Source: Arsenophonus sp031446145 (lineage in GTDB: Bacteria > Pseudomonadota > Gammaproteobacteria > Enterobacterales > Enterobacteriaceae). Taken from it: 64,000 bases of DNA. Of the stretch, positions 41,143-51,331 are shown piece after piece. The DNA lies in the NCBI GenBank assembly GCA_031446145.1, contig CP132903.1, positions 372,001-436,000 on the forward strand, written 5' to 3'. A model generated the notes under the pieces. It ran no database searches, was not told where the DNA came from, and saw nothing but the letters and a program-made list of their open reading frames with translations. The number at the start of each line of letters is the position of its first letter. Position 1 is the first letter of the stretch. Made by a program: the position numbers and the translations under genes.

Positions 41143-42471
41143 ATGCTAAAAAAACGACTAGGTTTAGATTTTAAAAGTGCTAAAGCTGGAATCAGTGAAC
41201 TGAAAGGCAGACTTTTTTTTGTTATCGTAGCACTGATTGTTTTTCGTATTGGTTCCTTTATTCCTATTCCGGGAATAAACGCCACGGTTCTGACCAAATT
41301 ATTTCAAGAACAAAAGGGCACCATTATCGAAATGTTTAATATGTTTTCTGGTGGTGCACTCAGTCGCGCTTCTATTTTTGCATTAGGCATTGTTCCATAT
41401 ATTTCAGCATCAATTATTGTTCAATTACTTACTGTAGTCAATTCAAGATTAGCAGAAATAAAAAAAGAAGGTGAATCTGGTCGACGTAAAATTAATCAAT
41501 ATACAAGGTACGGGACTTTAATATTAGCAATATTTCAGTCTATTGGAGTTGCAATAGGTTTACCAAACATGAATGGTATGCATGGATTAGTTCTTAATCC
41601 AGACATTTCCTTTTATTTTGTGGCTGTTATTAGTTTAGTGACAGGAACAATATTTTTAATGTGGTTAGGTGAACAAATTACCGAAAGAGGTATTGCGAAT
41701 GGGATTTCAATTATTATTTTTGCTGGTATAGTTGCTGGATTGCCCCCGGAAATTGCTAATACTTTTGAAAAAGTTAGACAAGGTGATTTGCATTTTTTCC
41801 CATTATTGCTGATTTTATTTCTAATATTTTTTGTTACTTATTTTGTTGTTTTTATGGAACGAGCACAGCGTCGTATAGTTGTAAATTATGCAAAACGTCA
41901 ACAAGGTCGCCGTATGTTTGCTGCACAAAGTACACATTTACCATTAAAGATAAATATGGCAGGTGTTATTCCTGCAATTTTTGCTTCTAGTATTATATTG
42001 TTTCCTGGTACAATAGTTTCCTGGTTTGGTGATGGAACAGGTTGGGGTTGGTTAACGATTATATCAATGTATTTACAACCAGGACAACCTTTATATGTAT
42101 TGCTTTATTCATCTGCAATTATTTTCTTTTGTTTTTTTTATACAGCACTAATTTTTAATCCAAGAGAAACAGCAGATAATCTTAAAAAATCAGGTGCATT
42201 TGTGCCTGGCATCCGACCTGGAGAACAAACATCCAAATATATTGATAAAATAATGACACGTTTAACATTGGTTGGCGCTTTATATATTACTTTTATTTGT
42301 TTAATACCAGAATTTATGCGTGATGCAATTAATGTTCCGTTTTATTTTGGCGGTACTTCATTTTTGATTGTTGTGGTTGTGATTATGGATTTTATGTCTC
42401 AAGTGCAAACTCTTATGATGTCCAGTCAATATGAATCCGCATTAAAGAAAGCAAATCTTAAAGGAAAATAA
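41143..42471 (+). CDS. secY: protein translocase subunit SecY
   Basis: SecY is the protein-conducting channel of the Sec translocon in the inner membrane. The 442 residues (E. coli 443) give the ten-helix pattern. The plug and first helix region is FRIGSFIPIPGINA. The cytosolic loop contains YAKRQQGRRM, and the C5/C6 loop contains IRPGEQTSKYID. With yajC, secD and secF at the right end of the window it shows a working Sec pathway. secE, next to nusG in E. coli, is not in the window. Confidence 0.98.
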   Translation: MLKKRLGLDFKSAKAGISELKGRLFFVIVALIVFRIGSFIPIPGINATVLTKLFQEQKGTIIEMFNMFSGGALSRASIFALGIVPYISASIIVQLLTVVNSRLAEIKKEGESGRRKINQYTRYGTLILAIFQSIGVAIGLPNMNGMHGLVLNPDISFYFVAVISLVTGTIFLMWLGEQITERGIANGISIIIFAGIVAGLPPEIANTFEKVRQGDLHFFPLLLILFLIFFVTYFVVFMERAQRRIVVNYAKRQQGRRMFAAQSTHLPLKINMAGVIPAIFASSIILFPGTIVSWFGDGTGWGWLTIISMYLQPGQPLYVLLYSSAIIFFCFFYTALIFNPRETADNLKKSGAFVPGIRPGEQTSKYIDKIMTRLTLVGALYITFICLIPEFMRDAINVPFYFGGTSFLIVVVVIMDFMSQVQTLMMSSQYESALKKANLKGK

Positions 42472-42508
42472 TTGAGTTTTTTATAAGCAAGCATTACGGA
42501 GCGTAAAA

Positions 42509-42625
42509 ATGAAAGTTCGGGCTTCCGTTAAAAAATTATGTCGTAATTGTAAAATTATTAAAAGAAAAGGTAGTCTTCGTGTAATTTGCAGTGTTGAACC
42601 GAGACATAAACAACGTCAAGGTTAA
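42509..42625 (+). CDS. rpmJ: 50S ribosomal protein L36
   Basis: This 38-residue zinc-ribbon protein starts MKVRASVKKLCRNCKI and ends VEPRHKQRQG, the same length as E. coli L36. The metal ligands Cys11, Cys14, Cys27 and His33 are present. It lies 37 bases after secY, its normal place. Confidence 0.97.
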   Translation: MKVRASVKKLCRNCKIIKRKGSLRVICSVEPRHKQRQG

Positions 42626-42657
42626 TAAAAAATATTTTTTTGCAAAGTTTGAGTTAA

Positions 42658-42737
42658 GCTGTTTATCAATTTATACAGCAAAATTTTTATACAAAAAAGT
42701 ATAATATATTTTAAGTATCCTGAAAATGTTTTTTCAG
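42658..42737 (+). promoter_or_regulatory. two hairpins and a -10-like box before rpsM
   Basis: GCTGT...ACAGC forms a hairpin at 42658-42679 followed by AAAATTTTT, terminator-like after rpmJ. CTGAAAA and TTTTCAG form a second 7-bp hairpin at 42720-42737. A TATAAT lies between at 42700-42705. In E. coli the alpha operon leader here folds into the S4-binding pseudoknot; this may be its counterpart. Confidence 0.4.
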
Positions 42738-42773
42738 TACAAGTTATACAAAATTGAACTTTAGGAGTATATA

Positions 42774-43130
42774 GTGACCCGTATAGCAGGCATTAACATT
42801 CCTGACCACAAACATACTGTAATTGCATTAACATCTATTTATGGTATCGGAATAAATCGTGCGCGTTTAATTTGCATAAAGACTGGTATTGCTGAATATC
42901 TTAAAGTCAGTAAGTTATCTGAAGAGCAAGTCAATAAATTACGTGAAGAAGTTGCTAAATATATTGTTGAGGGTGATTTGCGTCGTGAAGTTACCTTAAG
43001 CATTAAACGTCTGATTGATCTTGGTTGCTATCGTGGTTTACGTCATCGCCGCGGTCTTCCTGTCCGCGGTCAGCGTACTAAAACGAATGCACGTACTCGC
43101 AAGGGCCCACGTAAATTGATAAAGAAATAA
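42774..43130 (+). CDS. rpsM: 30S ribosomal protein S13
   Basis: S13 is in the head and contacts the P-site tRNA. It starts with GTG (TRIAGINIPDHKHTVIAL follows), preceded by AGGAG, and has 118 residues as in E. coli. The C-terminal RGLPVRGQRTKTNARTRKG tail is intact. It is the first gene of the alpha operon. Confidence 0.98.
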   Translation: MTRIAGINIPDHKHTVIALTSIYGIGINRARLICIKTGIAEYLKVSKLSEEQVNKLREEVAKYIVEGDLRREVTLSIKRLIDLGCYRGLRHRRGLPVRGQRTKTNARTRKGPRKLIKK

Positions 43131-43172
43131 ATGTTTTATTGTGGAAGGGAGAAAAAGAGGAAATATTAAATA

Positions 43173-43562
43173 ATGACAAAAATATCCGCACGTTCACGCA
43201 AACGTACAAAAAAACAAATTTTAGATGGTGTAGCTCACATTCATGCTTCTTTTAATAATACAATTGTTACGATAACTGATCGTCAAGGTAACGTATTAGG
43301 TTGGGCTACTGCAGGCGGTTCTGGTTTTCGTGGTTCTCGTAAATCTACTCCTTTTGCTGCTCAAGTTGCAGCAGAACGTTGTGCTGAAATAGTAAAAGAA
43401 TATGGTATAAAAAATTTAGAAGTTATGGTTAAAGGACCAGGTCCTGGTCGTGAGTCAACCATTCGTGCTTTAAATGCAGCGGGTTTTCGTATTACAAATA
43501 TAAATGATGTGACTCCAATACCCCATAACGGTTGTCGTCCACCAAAAAAACGTCGTGTTTGA
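43173..43562 (+). CDS. rpsK: 30S ribosomal protein S11
   Basis: S11 lines the mRNA exit channel. It has 129 residues as in E. coli, with HIHASFNNTIVTITDRQGN and the C-terminal DVTPIPHNGCRPPKKRRV. It is 42 bases after rpsM. Confidence 0.98.
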   Translation: MTKISARSRKRTKKQILDGVAHIHASFNNTIVTITDRQGNVLGWATAGGSGFRGSRKSTPFAAQVAAERCAEIVKEYGIKNLEVMVKGPGPGRESTIRALNAAGFRITNINDVTPIPHNGCRPPKKRRV

Positions 43563-43595
43563 TTGTACTATGTTTTAGGATTTTTTGGAGAAAAA

Positions 43596-44216
43596 ATGGC
43601 TAGATATTTAGGTCCTAAGCTTAAGCTTAGCCGTAGAGAATGCACAGATCTTTTTCTTAAATCTGACGTGCGGTCTATTGATAGTAAATGTAAATTAGAA
43701 CAAGCACCAGGACAGCATGCTACACGTAAATTACGTTTATCTGATTATGGCGTACAGTTACGTGAAAAACAAAAAGTTCGTCGTATTTATGGTGTTTTAG
43801 AACGTCAATTTCGCAATTATTATAAAGAAGCAATGCGATTGAAAGGAAATACTAGCAAAAATTTATTAAATTTATTAGAATGTCGTTTAGATAATATCGT
43901 TTATAGAATGGGATTTGGTGCAACACGTGCTGAAGCACGTCAGATAGTTAATCATAAATCTGTTATGGTTAATGGTAAAGTAGTTAATATTGCCTCTTAT
44001 CAAGTGTCTCCTAATGACACTATTAGCATTCGTGAAAAAGCAAAAAAACAATCTCGTATTAATGCTGCTTTAGAACTTTTTGAGCAACGTGAAAAACCAA
44101 ATTGGATAGATGTTAATTCTGCTAAAATGGAAGGTGTATTTAAACATATTCCTGAACGTACTGATTTATCTGCGGATATTAATGAACACTTAATCGTCGA
44201 GCTTTATTCTAAATAA
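43596..44216 (+). CDS. rpsD: 30S ribosomal protein S4
   Basis: S4 starts 16S assembly and in E. coli represses the alpha operon. I start it at MARYLGPKLKLSRREC, preceded by GGAG, for 206 residues as in E. coli; the frame is open 11 codons further. It is the zinc-free form, with the S4 RNA-binding domain CRLDNIVYRMGFGATRAEAR. Confidence 0.98.
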   Translation: MARYLGPKLKLSRRECTDLFLKSDVRSIDSKCKLEQAPGQHATRKLRLSDYGVQLREKQKVRRIYGVLERQFRNYYKEAMRLKGNTSKNLLNLLECRLDNIVYRMGFGATRAEARQIVNHKSVMVNGKVVNIASYQVSPNDTISIREKAKKQSRINAALELFEQREKPNWIDVNSAKMEGVFKHIPERTDLSADINEHLIVELYSK

Positions 44217-44241
44217 AGCTTAGAAGAACAGAGAGGATAGA

Positions 44242-45234
44242 ATGCAGACTTCTATAACAGAATTTCTTAAACCTCGTTTGGTTAATATTGAACAAATTAG
44301 TGCTACACATGCTAAGGTAACATTAGAACCTTTAGAACGTGGTTTTGGTCATACTCTCGGGAATGCATTACGTCGTATTTTACTTTCATCTATGCCCGGT
44401 TGTGCTGTAACAGAGATTGAAATCGATGGTGTATTGCATGAATATAGCACTAAAGAAGGTGTACAAGAAGATATTTTAGAAATTCTTCTTAATTTAAAAG
44501 GACTGGCAGTAAAAGTGTACAGCAAAGATGAAGTAATTTTGACATTAAATAAATCTGGCATTGGACCTGTTACTGCAGCAGATGTTAGTCCTAATGATGA
44601 TATAGAAATTGTTAAACCTCAACATATTATTTGTCATCTAACTGATGATATTGCTTCTATAAACATGCGTATTAAAGTACAACGTGGACGTGGATATGTT
44701 CCAGCAGCAATTCGAGTTCAATCAGAATTGTATGAACGTCCAATAGGTCGTTTATTAGTTGACGCATGTTATAGTCCAATAGAGCGTATTGCTTATAATG
44801 TTGAGGCTACTCGTGTAGAACAACGTACTGATTTAGATAAGTTAGTGATTGAATTAGAAACAAACGGTACAATTGATCCAGAAGAGGCTATTCGTCGAGC
44901 AGCAACCATTTTAGCTGAACAACTTGAAGCTTTTGTTGATTTACGTGATGTAACCAGTAAAGTGGAAGTAAAAGATGACAAACCAGAATTTGATCCTATT
45001 TTACTGCGTGCGGTGGATGATTTGGAATTAACTGTGCGCTCCGCAAATTGTTTGAAAGCAGAATCTATTCACTATATTGGTGATTTAGTACAACGTACTG
45101 AAGTGGAGTTATTAAAAACACCTAATCTTGGTAAAAAATCACTTACTGAAATTAAGGATGTTTTAGCATCAAGAGGTTTATCATTAGGTATGCGTTTAGA
45201 TAATTGGCCTCCAGCGAGTATTGCTGATGAATAA
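44242..45234 (+). CDS. rpoA: RNA polymerase subunit alpha
   Basis: Alpha nucleates RNA polymerase assembly. The 330 residues (E. coli 329) contain the N-terminal dimerisation domain (ERGFGHTLGNALRRILLSS). After the linker, the complete C-terminal domain keeps the UP-element and activator contact segment VRSANCLKAE and NLGKKSLTEIKDVL. Keeping the C-terminal domain suggests promoter UP elements or some activators still matter. Confidence 0.98.
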   Translation: MQTSITEFLKPRLVNIEQISATHAKVTLEPLERGFGHTLGNALRRILLSSMPGCAVTEIEIDGVLHEYSTKEGVQEDILEILLNLKGLAVKVYSKDEVILTLNKSGIGPVTAADVSPNDDIEIVKPQHIICHLTDDIASINMRIKVQRGRGYVPAAIRVQSELYERPIGRLLVDACYSPIERIAYNVEATRVEQRTDLDKLVIELETNGTIDPEEAIRRAATILAEQLEAFVDLRDVTSKVEVKDDKPEFDPILLRAVDDLELTVRSANCLKAESIHYIGDLVQRTEVELLKTPNLGKKSLTEIKDVLASRGLSLGMRLDNWPPASIADE

Positions 45235-45275
45235 AATTATCATATTAATAGTTTTTCGTTAAAAAGGATAAGGTC

Positions 45276-45665
45276 ATGCGACATCGTAAGAGTGGTCGTA
45301 AATTTAACCGTAATAGTAGCCATCGCTATGCCATGTTTCGCAATATGGTCGGTTCTTTAATTCGTTATGAGATTATCAAAACAACTTTATCAAAAGCAAA
45401 AGAATTACGTCGCACTATTGAACCATTAATTACTTTTGCAAAGATTGATAATGTAGCTCATCGTCGTTTAGTATTTGCACGTACTCGTGATAATCAAATT
45501 GTAGAAAAATTATTCCATGAGCTTGGAGTTCGTTTTTTGAAACGTCAAGGCGGTTATACGCGCATTATGAAATGTGGTTTCCGTGCAGGTGATAATGCGC
45601 CAATGGCTTATATTGAATTGGTTGATCGACTTTTGCAGTCTAAAGGCGAGATAATTAAACAATAG
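45276..45665 (+). CDS. rplQ: 50S ribosomal protein L17
   Basis: L17 is near the tunnel exit. The 129 residues (E. coli 127) start MRHRKSGRKFNRNSSHRYAM. It ends the alpha operon and converges on trkA across a 252-base AT-rich gap in which I saw no clear terminator. Confidence 0.97.
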   Translation: MRHRKSGRKFNRNSSHRYAMFRNMVGSLIRYEIIKTTLSKAKELRRTIEPLITFAKIDNVAHRRLVFARTRDNQIVEKLFHELGVRFLKRQGGYTRIMKCGFRAGDNAPMAYIELVDRLLQSKGEIIKQ

Positions 45666-45917
45666 ATTATAAAAAAATAATTAAATTTAATTGTTGCGAA
45701 ATTTTTTATGACTAAAAAAATAAAACATAAAATAATATTTTTATTTATCTTTCAATAAAAATTATATGCTATAAAAGTACAATGTAATTACTCATTTAAA
45801 AAATTGAACTCATATTTTTTTATTAAATTTTTTATTTATTTTATTTGCTTTTATTTAAAATTTTTATTTTTAGAAATCAATAAATTAATGGAAAAGAATC
45901 TTAATAATAAAAATACA

Positions 45918-47296
45918 TTATAAAAAAAAGGGACTTGGTTGAAAAATTTTTTCTACTTCATGTACATATTTTTTGTCAGTTATAAAGATAATTATGTGAT
46001 CTCCTTGTTCAATAATGTGATAGTTATCGGCGATAATGACTTTATCATTACGAACAATAGCACAAATAATAGTTCCAGGGGGGAGTTTAATTTTCTCAAT
46101 TTTTTTTCCAACTATTTTTGATGTAGCCGCATCACCATGTCCAATAACTTCTATAGCCTCTGCAATACCTTTTCGCAGAGAAGAAACATTGATTATCCCA
46201 GCTTTACGAATATGGCCTAGTAATGCTGAAATTGTTACTTGTTGAGGTGATATAGCAATATCTATTACTTCTCCTTGTACTAAATCTACATAAGCAGAAC
46301 GTTGAATTAAAACTATTACTTTTTTTGCACCCATTTTTTTTGCAAGCATAGCTGACATGATATTTGCTTCATCGTCATTTGTGACTGCTATAAAAACATC
46401 TATTGTTTCAATATGTTCTTTAGCTAGTAATTCTTGATCTGAAGCATTGCCATAAAAAACTATTGTATGATGTAATAATTCTACTAATTCATTGGCTCTT
46501 TCTTGATTTCGTTCTATTAATTTAATGCTGTATTTTTTTTCTATTTTTTTTGCTAAACCAGCACCAATATTACCTCCTCCAACTATCATAATGCGTTTAT
46601 ATGGTTTTTCTAAGCGTTGTAATTCATTCATCACTGCACGAATATGTTCTGTTGCTACAACAAAAAAAATTTCATCGCTTGCTTCAATAATAGTAGATCC
46701 TTGTGGTCTTATTGGTTTTTCTTGACGAAATATTGCAACAATTCGTGTATGAATATGTGGTAAATGTTCTTTTATGTGTGATAAAGAATTACCTACAAGT
46801 GAACCACCGTAATATGCTTTTGCAGCTACAATACTAACTTTATCATTTGCAAAATTAACTACTTGAAGTGCTCCAGGATATTGAATTAATTTATAAATAT
46901 AATCAATTACAAGTTGTTCTGGTGAGATCAAATAATTAATTGGTATATTTCCATTAGGAAGAAAAAGTTTTTTTTTTCTTTAATATATTCAGATGATCGT
47001 ATTCTAGCAATTTTGTTTGGAGTATGAAATAAAGAATCAGCAATTTGACATGCAATCATATTGATCTCATCTGAATTTGTAACAGCAATTAAGATATCAG
47101 CATCTTCAGCACCAGCTTCTTTTAAGACTTTAGGATAAGAGCCATATCCAGTAATAACTTTAAGATCAAATTTATTTTGTAATTGATGTAAACGTTCACT
47201 ATTTATATCAATAATAGTAATATCATTATTTTCATCAACCAAATTTTCTGCAAGTGTTTCACCAACTTGTCCTACACCTAAAATAATAATTTTCAT
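45918..47296 (-). pseudogene. trkA: Trk potassium uptake protein TrkA, split by a frameshift at a poly(A) run
   Basis: TrkA is the NAD-binding regulatory subunit of the Trk potassium uptake system. Two frames cover the whole protein. The N-terminal frame (47296 down to 46928, 122 residues) starts MKIIILGVGQVGETLAENLV and goes out of register after KEKK. The second frame (46931 to 45918) continues with SPEQLVIDYIYKLIQYPGAL and ends FQPSPFFL like E. coli. The break is at ten A on the coding strand (46968-46977); eleven A would restore about 458 residues, the E. coli length. The second RCK NAD motif VGGGNIGAGLAKK and the rest are otherwise intact. RNA polymerase slippage at such A runs is known to rescue genes in Buchnera and Blochmannia, so the gene may still work. 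Confidence 0.9.
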
Positions 47297-47339
47297 TGTA
47301 TGTTCATTTTATTTATGTTTAGATTCAATAATATCAATC

Positions 47340-48629
47340 TTAATGTTGGTTTTTAACCAAAGAGGTATAAAAAAAACCGTCTCCTCCATTTTTAGTTGGT
47401 AATATTTGTTGGTTGAAAGCAATATCATTTTTTAATGATATATTTTTATGATAAGAACAAAATTTTTTGATTTGTTTTTGATTTTCATCTGGTAAAATAG
47501 AACAGGTGCTATAAACAAGAGTACCCTTATTTTTTAAATAAGGCCAAATAGCTTCAAGCATTTTATATTGTAATTTTATTAAATGAAGAATATCTATAGG
47601 ATTTTTAATCCATTTAATATCTGGATGTCTACGAATTATCCCGCTAGCAGAACAAGGTAAATCTAATAATATGCGATCAAACTTTTTTTCTGATGTTATC
47701 CATTTTTCTGGATAACACCCGTCCCCTACAATAGTGATTGCATGTAATTTTAATCGATTAAGATTATTTTGAATATATTTTATGCGTGATTTATTGATAT
47801 CAACTGCTACAACACAAGATTTTGGAGCGAGTTCAAGTATATAAGTGGTTTTTCCACCTGGTGCAGCACAGAGATCTAGAATATATTCATTATTTTTAGG
47901 GGCTAATATTTCAACACATTTTTGTGAAGATATGTCTTGAATTGTTACCCAACCTTGATCAAATCCTGGTAATTGATTAATTTTGCATGGTTGATTTAAT
48001 TTAATTCCAGAAAGGCAATCTTTGCTTAAATTGGCTGAAATGTTACTTTTTTTTAGTAATTCATAATAATCGTGAGTAGAATGATATAATTGATTTACTC
48101 GTATCCACATAGGAGGTTTTTGATTATTTGCTGCAATAATCTTTTTCCAATGATAAGGATAAGCTGTTTGAATTTTTTTAAATAACCACTGAGGATGTAA
48201 ATGGTTATTTTTTTTATTTTTTATTTTTTTATTTAATATTTGTTTTTGTCTTTGAAATTCTCTTAAAACTGCATTAATAAAATTTCTTAATTTTGGATTG
48301 TTTAATAAAACAGCACCATTTACAGTTTCATTTAAAACAGCATATGATGGAATACGTGTAAAATTCAGTTGATAAATACCTACCATGATCAGATAATTAA
48401 TGATGCGTTTTTTTTTGTTTAATGGTTTTTTTATTAATTCTTTCATGTACCATTGTAGCATAGGTAACACTCTAAGTATTCCAAAACTTAGTTCCTGTAG
48501 AAGTGCTTGATCTTTATCTGATAGATTTTCTTTATATTTTAAAAGTGCATTGTTTAATGTTTTTTTTTGATCTATTACTTCTAAAATTACTTGAGCACAA
48601 ATACTTCTAACATTATTTCTTTGATTCAT
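47340..48629 (-). CDS. rsmB: 16S rRNA m5C967 methyltransferase RsmB
   Basis: RsmB methylates C967 of 16S rRNA with S-adenosylmethionine. The 429 residues equal the E. coli length. An N-terminal NusB-like domain is followed by the methyltransferase domain with LDLCAAPGGKTTYILEL. The motif IV cysteine is in LDLPCSASGIIRRHPDIKW, and the catalytic cysteine in YSTCSILPDENQ. It lies between trkA and fmt as in E. coli. Confidence 0.96.
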   Translation of the reverse strand: MNQRNNVRSICAQVILEVIDQKKTLNNALLKYKENLSDKDQALLQELSFGILRVLPMLQWYMKELIKKPLNKKKRIINYLIMVGIYQLNFTRIPSYAVLNETVNGAVLLNNPKLRNFINAVLREFQRQKQILNKKIKNKKNNHLHPQWLFKKIQTAYPYHWKKIIAANNQKPPMWIRVNQLYHSTHDYYELLKKSNISANLSKDCLSGIKLNQPCKINQLPGFDQGWVTIQDISSQKCVEILAPKNNEYILDLCAAPGGKTTYILELAPKSCVVAVDINKSRIKYIQNNLNRLKLHAITIVGDGCYPEKWITSEKKFDRILLDLPCSASGIIRRHPDIKWIKNPIDILHLIKLQYKMLEAIWPYLKNKGTLVYSTCSILPDENQKQIKKFCSYHKNISLKNDIAFNQQILPTKNGGDGFFYTSLVKNQH

Positions 48630-48678
48630 TTAAAATTATTACCTATATTAAAAGAGTATTTTCTTACTTTGATATTTT

Positions 48679-49632
48679 TTAATTAATTATATTTCCGGGA
48701 ATAAATAATTTATGATGAGAATTTATAAAATTTTTAACTAACATTATTTTTTTTCCTGCTGGTTGTATCTTTAAAATATTTAAAATATTTTTTGCGGTAA
48801 TTATTTTTAAACCTGTTTTATTAATTTTTAAAATTGTTCCAGGAGATAAATCAATATTTTCAAAAATAACTTGAGCATCCCATACTTTTATTTGTGTATT
48901 TTCAATAATAAAATAACTGATTGGCCAAGGATTAAATGCTCTGATACATCGTTCAATTTGTATTGCCGATAATTTCCAATTAATTAGTGCTTCTTTTTTT
49001 TTGATTTTTTTTGCATATGTAACAAAAATATTATTTTGTTTTGTTGATTTTATTTTTCCAAAAATAAGTAAATCAAGAGTGTGTTGTAGAGCTATAGGTC
49101 CAATTTTTTCTAGTTTTTGATATAGTGTTTTAGTAGTATCATATATTTCAATTGGACAAGTTATTTGATAAAGTATATTTCCTGTATCGATTCCAACATC
49201 CATTTGAATAATAGTAATTCCTGTTTTTTTATCTCCAGCTAAAATAGAATGTTGAATTGGTGTAGCTCCTCTCCATCTAGGTAATAATGAACAATGAACA
49301 TTTATGCATCCCATAGGAAGAAGATTTAGCACTATTGCAGGCATAATAACACCATATGCAATTACAATCATAATATCAGCATTTTGTGTTTTAATCCAAT
49401 TTTGACTTTCTATTGTTTTTAGTGTTTTTGGTTGAAAAACAGGAATGTTCATTTTATTAGCTAATATTTTTACTGCACTTGATGTTAGTTTATTTCCTCT
49501 CCCTGATGGTCTATCAGGTTGTGTTAAAACCCCAATAATTTTATATTTATCTTTTTTGTTAAGCAGAACTGCTAAATGTTGTGCTGCAAAATCAGGAGTG
49601 CCAGCAAAAATTATTCTTAGACAATTTAACAC
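48679..49632 (-). CDS. fmt: methionyl-tRNA formyltransferase
   Basis: Fmt formylates initiator Met-tRNA using 10-formyltetrahydrofolate. The 317 residues (E. coli 315) begin RIIFAGTPDFAAQHLAVLL. The formyl-binding signature NVHCSLLPRWRGATPIQ and the loop PDRPSGRGNKL are conserved. It overlaps def by seven bases. Confidence 0.97.
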   Translation of the reverse strand: MLNCLRIIFAGTPDFAAQHLAVLLNKKDKYKIIGVLTQPDRPSGRGNKLTSSAVKILANKMNIPVFQPKTLKTIESQNWIKTQNADIMIVIAYGVIMPAIVLNLLPMGCINVHCSLLPRWRGATPIQHSILAGDKKTGITIIQMDVGIDTGNILYQITCPIEIYDTTKTLYQKLEKIGPIALQHTLDLLIFGKIKSTKQNNIFVTYAKKIKKKEALINWKLSAIQIERCIRAFNPWPISYFIIENTQIKVWDAQVIFENIDLSPGTILKINKTGLKIITAKNILNILKIQPAGKKIMLVKNFINSHHKLFIPGNIIN

Positions 49633-50153
49633 TTTTTAATAATTCCTATTTTTTCTTTTATTCTTGTATTTTTTTTAATTTTTTTTAAAATACGTTGACG
49701 TTTTAATGGGGAAAGATAATCAATAAATAATTTTCCATTTAGGTGATCAATTTCATGCTGAATACAAATAGAAAGTAAACCGTCATTTTTTAATTCAAAC
49801 TCTTTACCATCTATATTAAATGCTCTTACTTTAATATATTTATAACGAGAAATAAATGCATGTTGTTCTGGTATAGAAAGGCAACCTTCCTCACTTTTTA
49901 TCGATCCAGATTTTTCTAATATAACAGGGTTTATTAGTATTATTTTTTCAGAAAAAGATGTTGAAATATCAATAACAATAATTCTTTTATGAATATTAAC
50001 TTGTGTTGCAGCTAACCCAATACCTTTTTTTTTGTACATTGTATCGAACATATCGTTTACTATATTTTGTATTTCTGAATCAATTTTTTTTACAGTAGTT
50101 GCAATATTTCTTAGACGTTCATCTGGATAATATAATATATTTAATATTGACAT
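49626..50153 (-). CDS. def: peptide deformylase
   Basis: Def removes the formyl group from nascent proteins. The 175 residues (E. coli 169) contain the three metal and active-site motifs: GIGLAATQVN, EEGCLSIP (metal-binding Cys) and QHEIDHLNG (two metal-binding His and the catalytic Glu). It is the first gene of the def-fmt-rsmB-trkA block and has a long non-coding gap upstream. Confidence 0.97.
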   Translation of the reverse strand: MSILNILYYPDERLRNIATTVKKIDSEIQNIVNDMFDTMYKKKGIGLAATQVNIHKRIIVIDISTSFSEKIILINPVILEKSGSIKSEEGCLSIPEQHAFISRYKYIKVRAFNIDGKEFELKNDGLLSICIQHEIDHLNGKLFIDYLSPLKRQRILKKIKKNTRIKEKIGIIKKC

Positions 50154-51331
50154 ATTTTTAATGTTATATTCATAGTAATTTAAATTTAAAGATGTATGTT
50201 ATTTTTGTATTTTTTCATTTATCATTATTTAATTTTTATAACACAGAAAATGCTAGCTTTTAAAAATAATTTATTATTTTAATGTAAGGTAGTTTTTATT
50301 GCTATGATACTTTTTTTGTTTTTAGTTTTCTGAATTTAATCATTAATAATATTTTTAAAATACATATTAATTTTTTATGTTTTTGCATAATTTCTTGATT
50401 TATATAAATTATTGATTATACAATAAATTTATTTTTAATAAAAATAATATAAATTTATTATATTGTTAATTTTTTTAAAATTAATATTTTTATCAGATAT
50501 TTTTATAAACGTTTATATTTTTTATAAAAAATATTTTTAAAAAATATTAAAATGAAAATTTATAATTTTTTAAGCAAATGTTTCTATAAATTTAATGTTT
50601 ATTTTATTGGTTATAACATAGTAATTAAAAAAAATGTAATCATATGTTTAATATTTTTATCTGAAATATTGCTAATTATTAAAAAATATTGAGAAAAATA
50701 TTGATTATTTATATAATTATTTTATTTACAATATTTAAGATATATAATTTTTTGTTTTAAATAATCTTCTTTAAGATTAATTGATATTTGGTATTTTTGA
50801 TTGTTATATATATATTCATAATAATTTTGCGTGATAGACACTGTGATTAAATTTGTTGTTTTTCTAATTTATAGATATTTTAAAAAATATTAATAGTTTT
50901 TATATTAATTGATATTAAATATAATTTTTTATCGCATTTTTTTAACAAAATCTTATTTTTTTATTTTATATTTTGACAATTTAAGTTTTATTAACATCTT
51001 TTTTTGTAAAAAATATTATATTAAAATTGATATAACATAAGAGATTAAAATTTTTTATATAAACATGAATAATAGATTATAAAAATAATATTTCAGATAA
51101 CAATTATGTTTGCATTAAAATTATAGTTGAAGAAAAATTTTATTATATAGAAAAATATAAAATTGATTTACCATTAATATTCTTTTATATGTTCTAATTT
51201 TTATTTTAAATATGTTATTTATAGTAACGTTTATTTTTATGATAAAAAGATTGAAAGTATTTTTTTAAAAAGTTATGCGTAAATTTTATTACATTAGATA
51301 TTTTAAATACAATTATATGGAATTAATTAAA
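50154..51331. other. non-coding gap between def and tsaC
   Basis: About 1.18 kb of AT-rich DNA. In E. coli dprA, smg and yrdD lie between def and tsaC; none is recognisable here. Divergent promoters for def and tsaC should be present but could not be assigned. Confidence 0.6.

Noticed and set aside
47297..47339. Possible extra gene or RNA between trkA and rsmB
   Set aside because: Only 43 bases of AT-rich spacer, too short for a feature.
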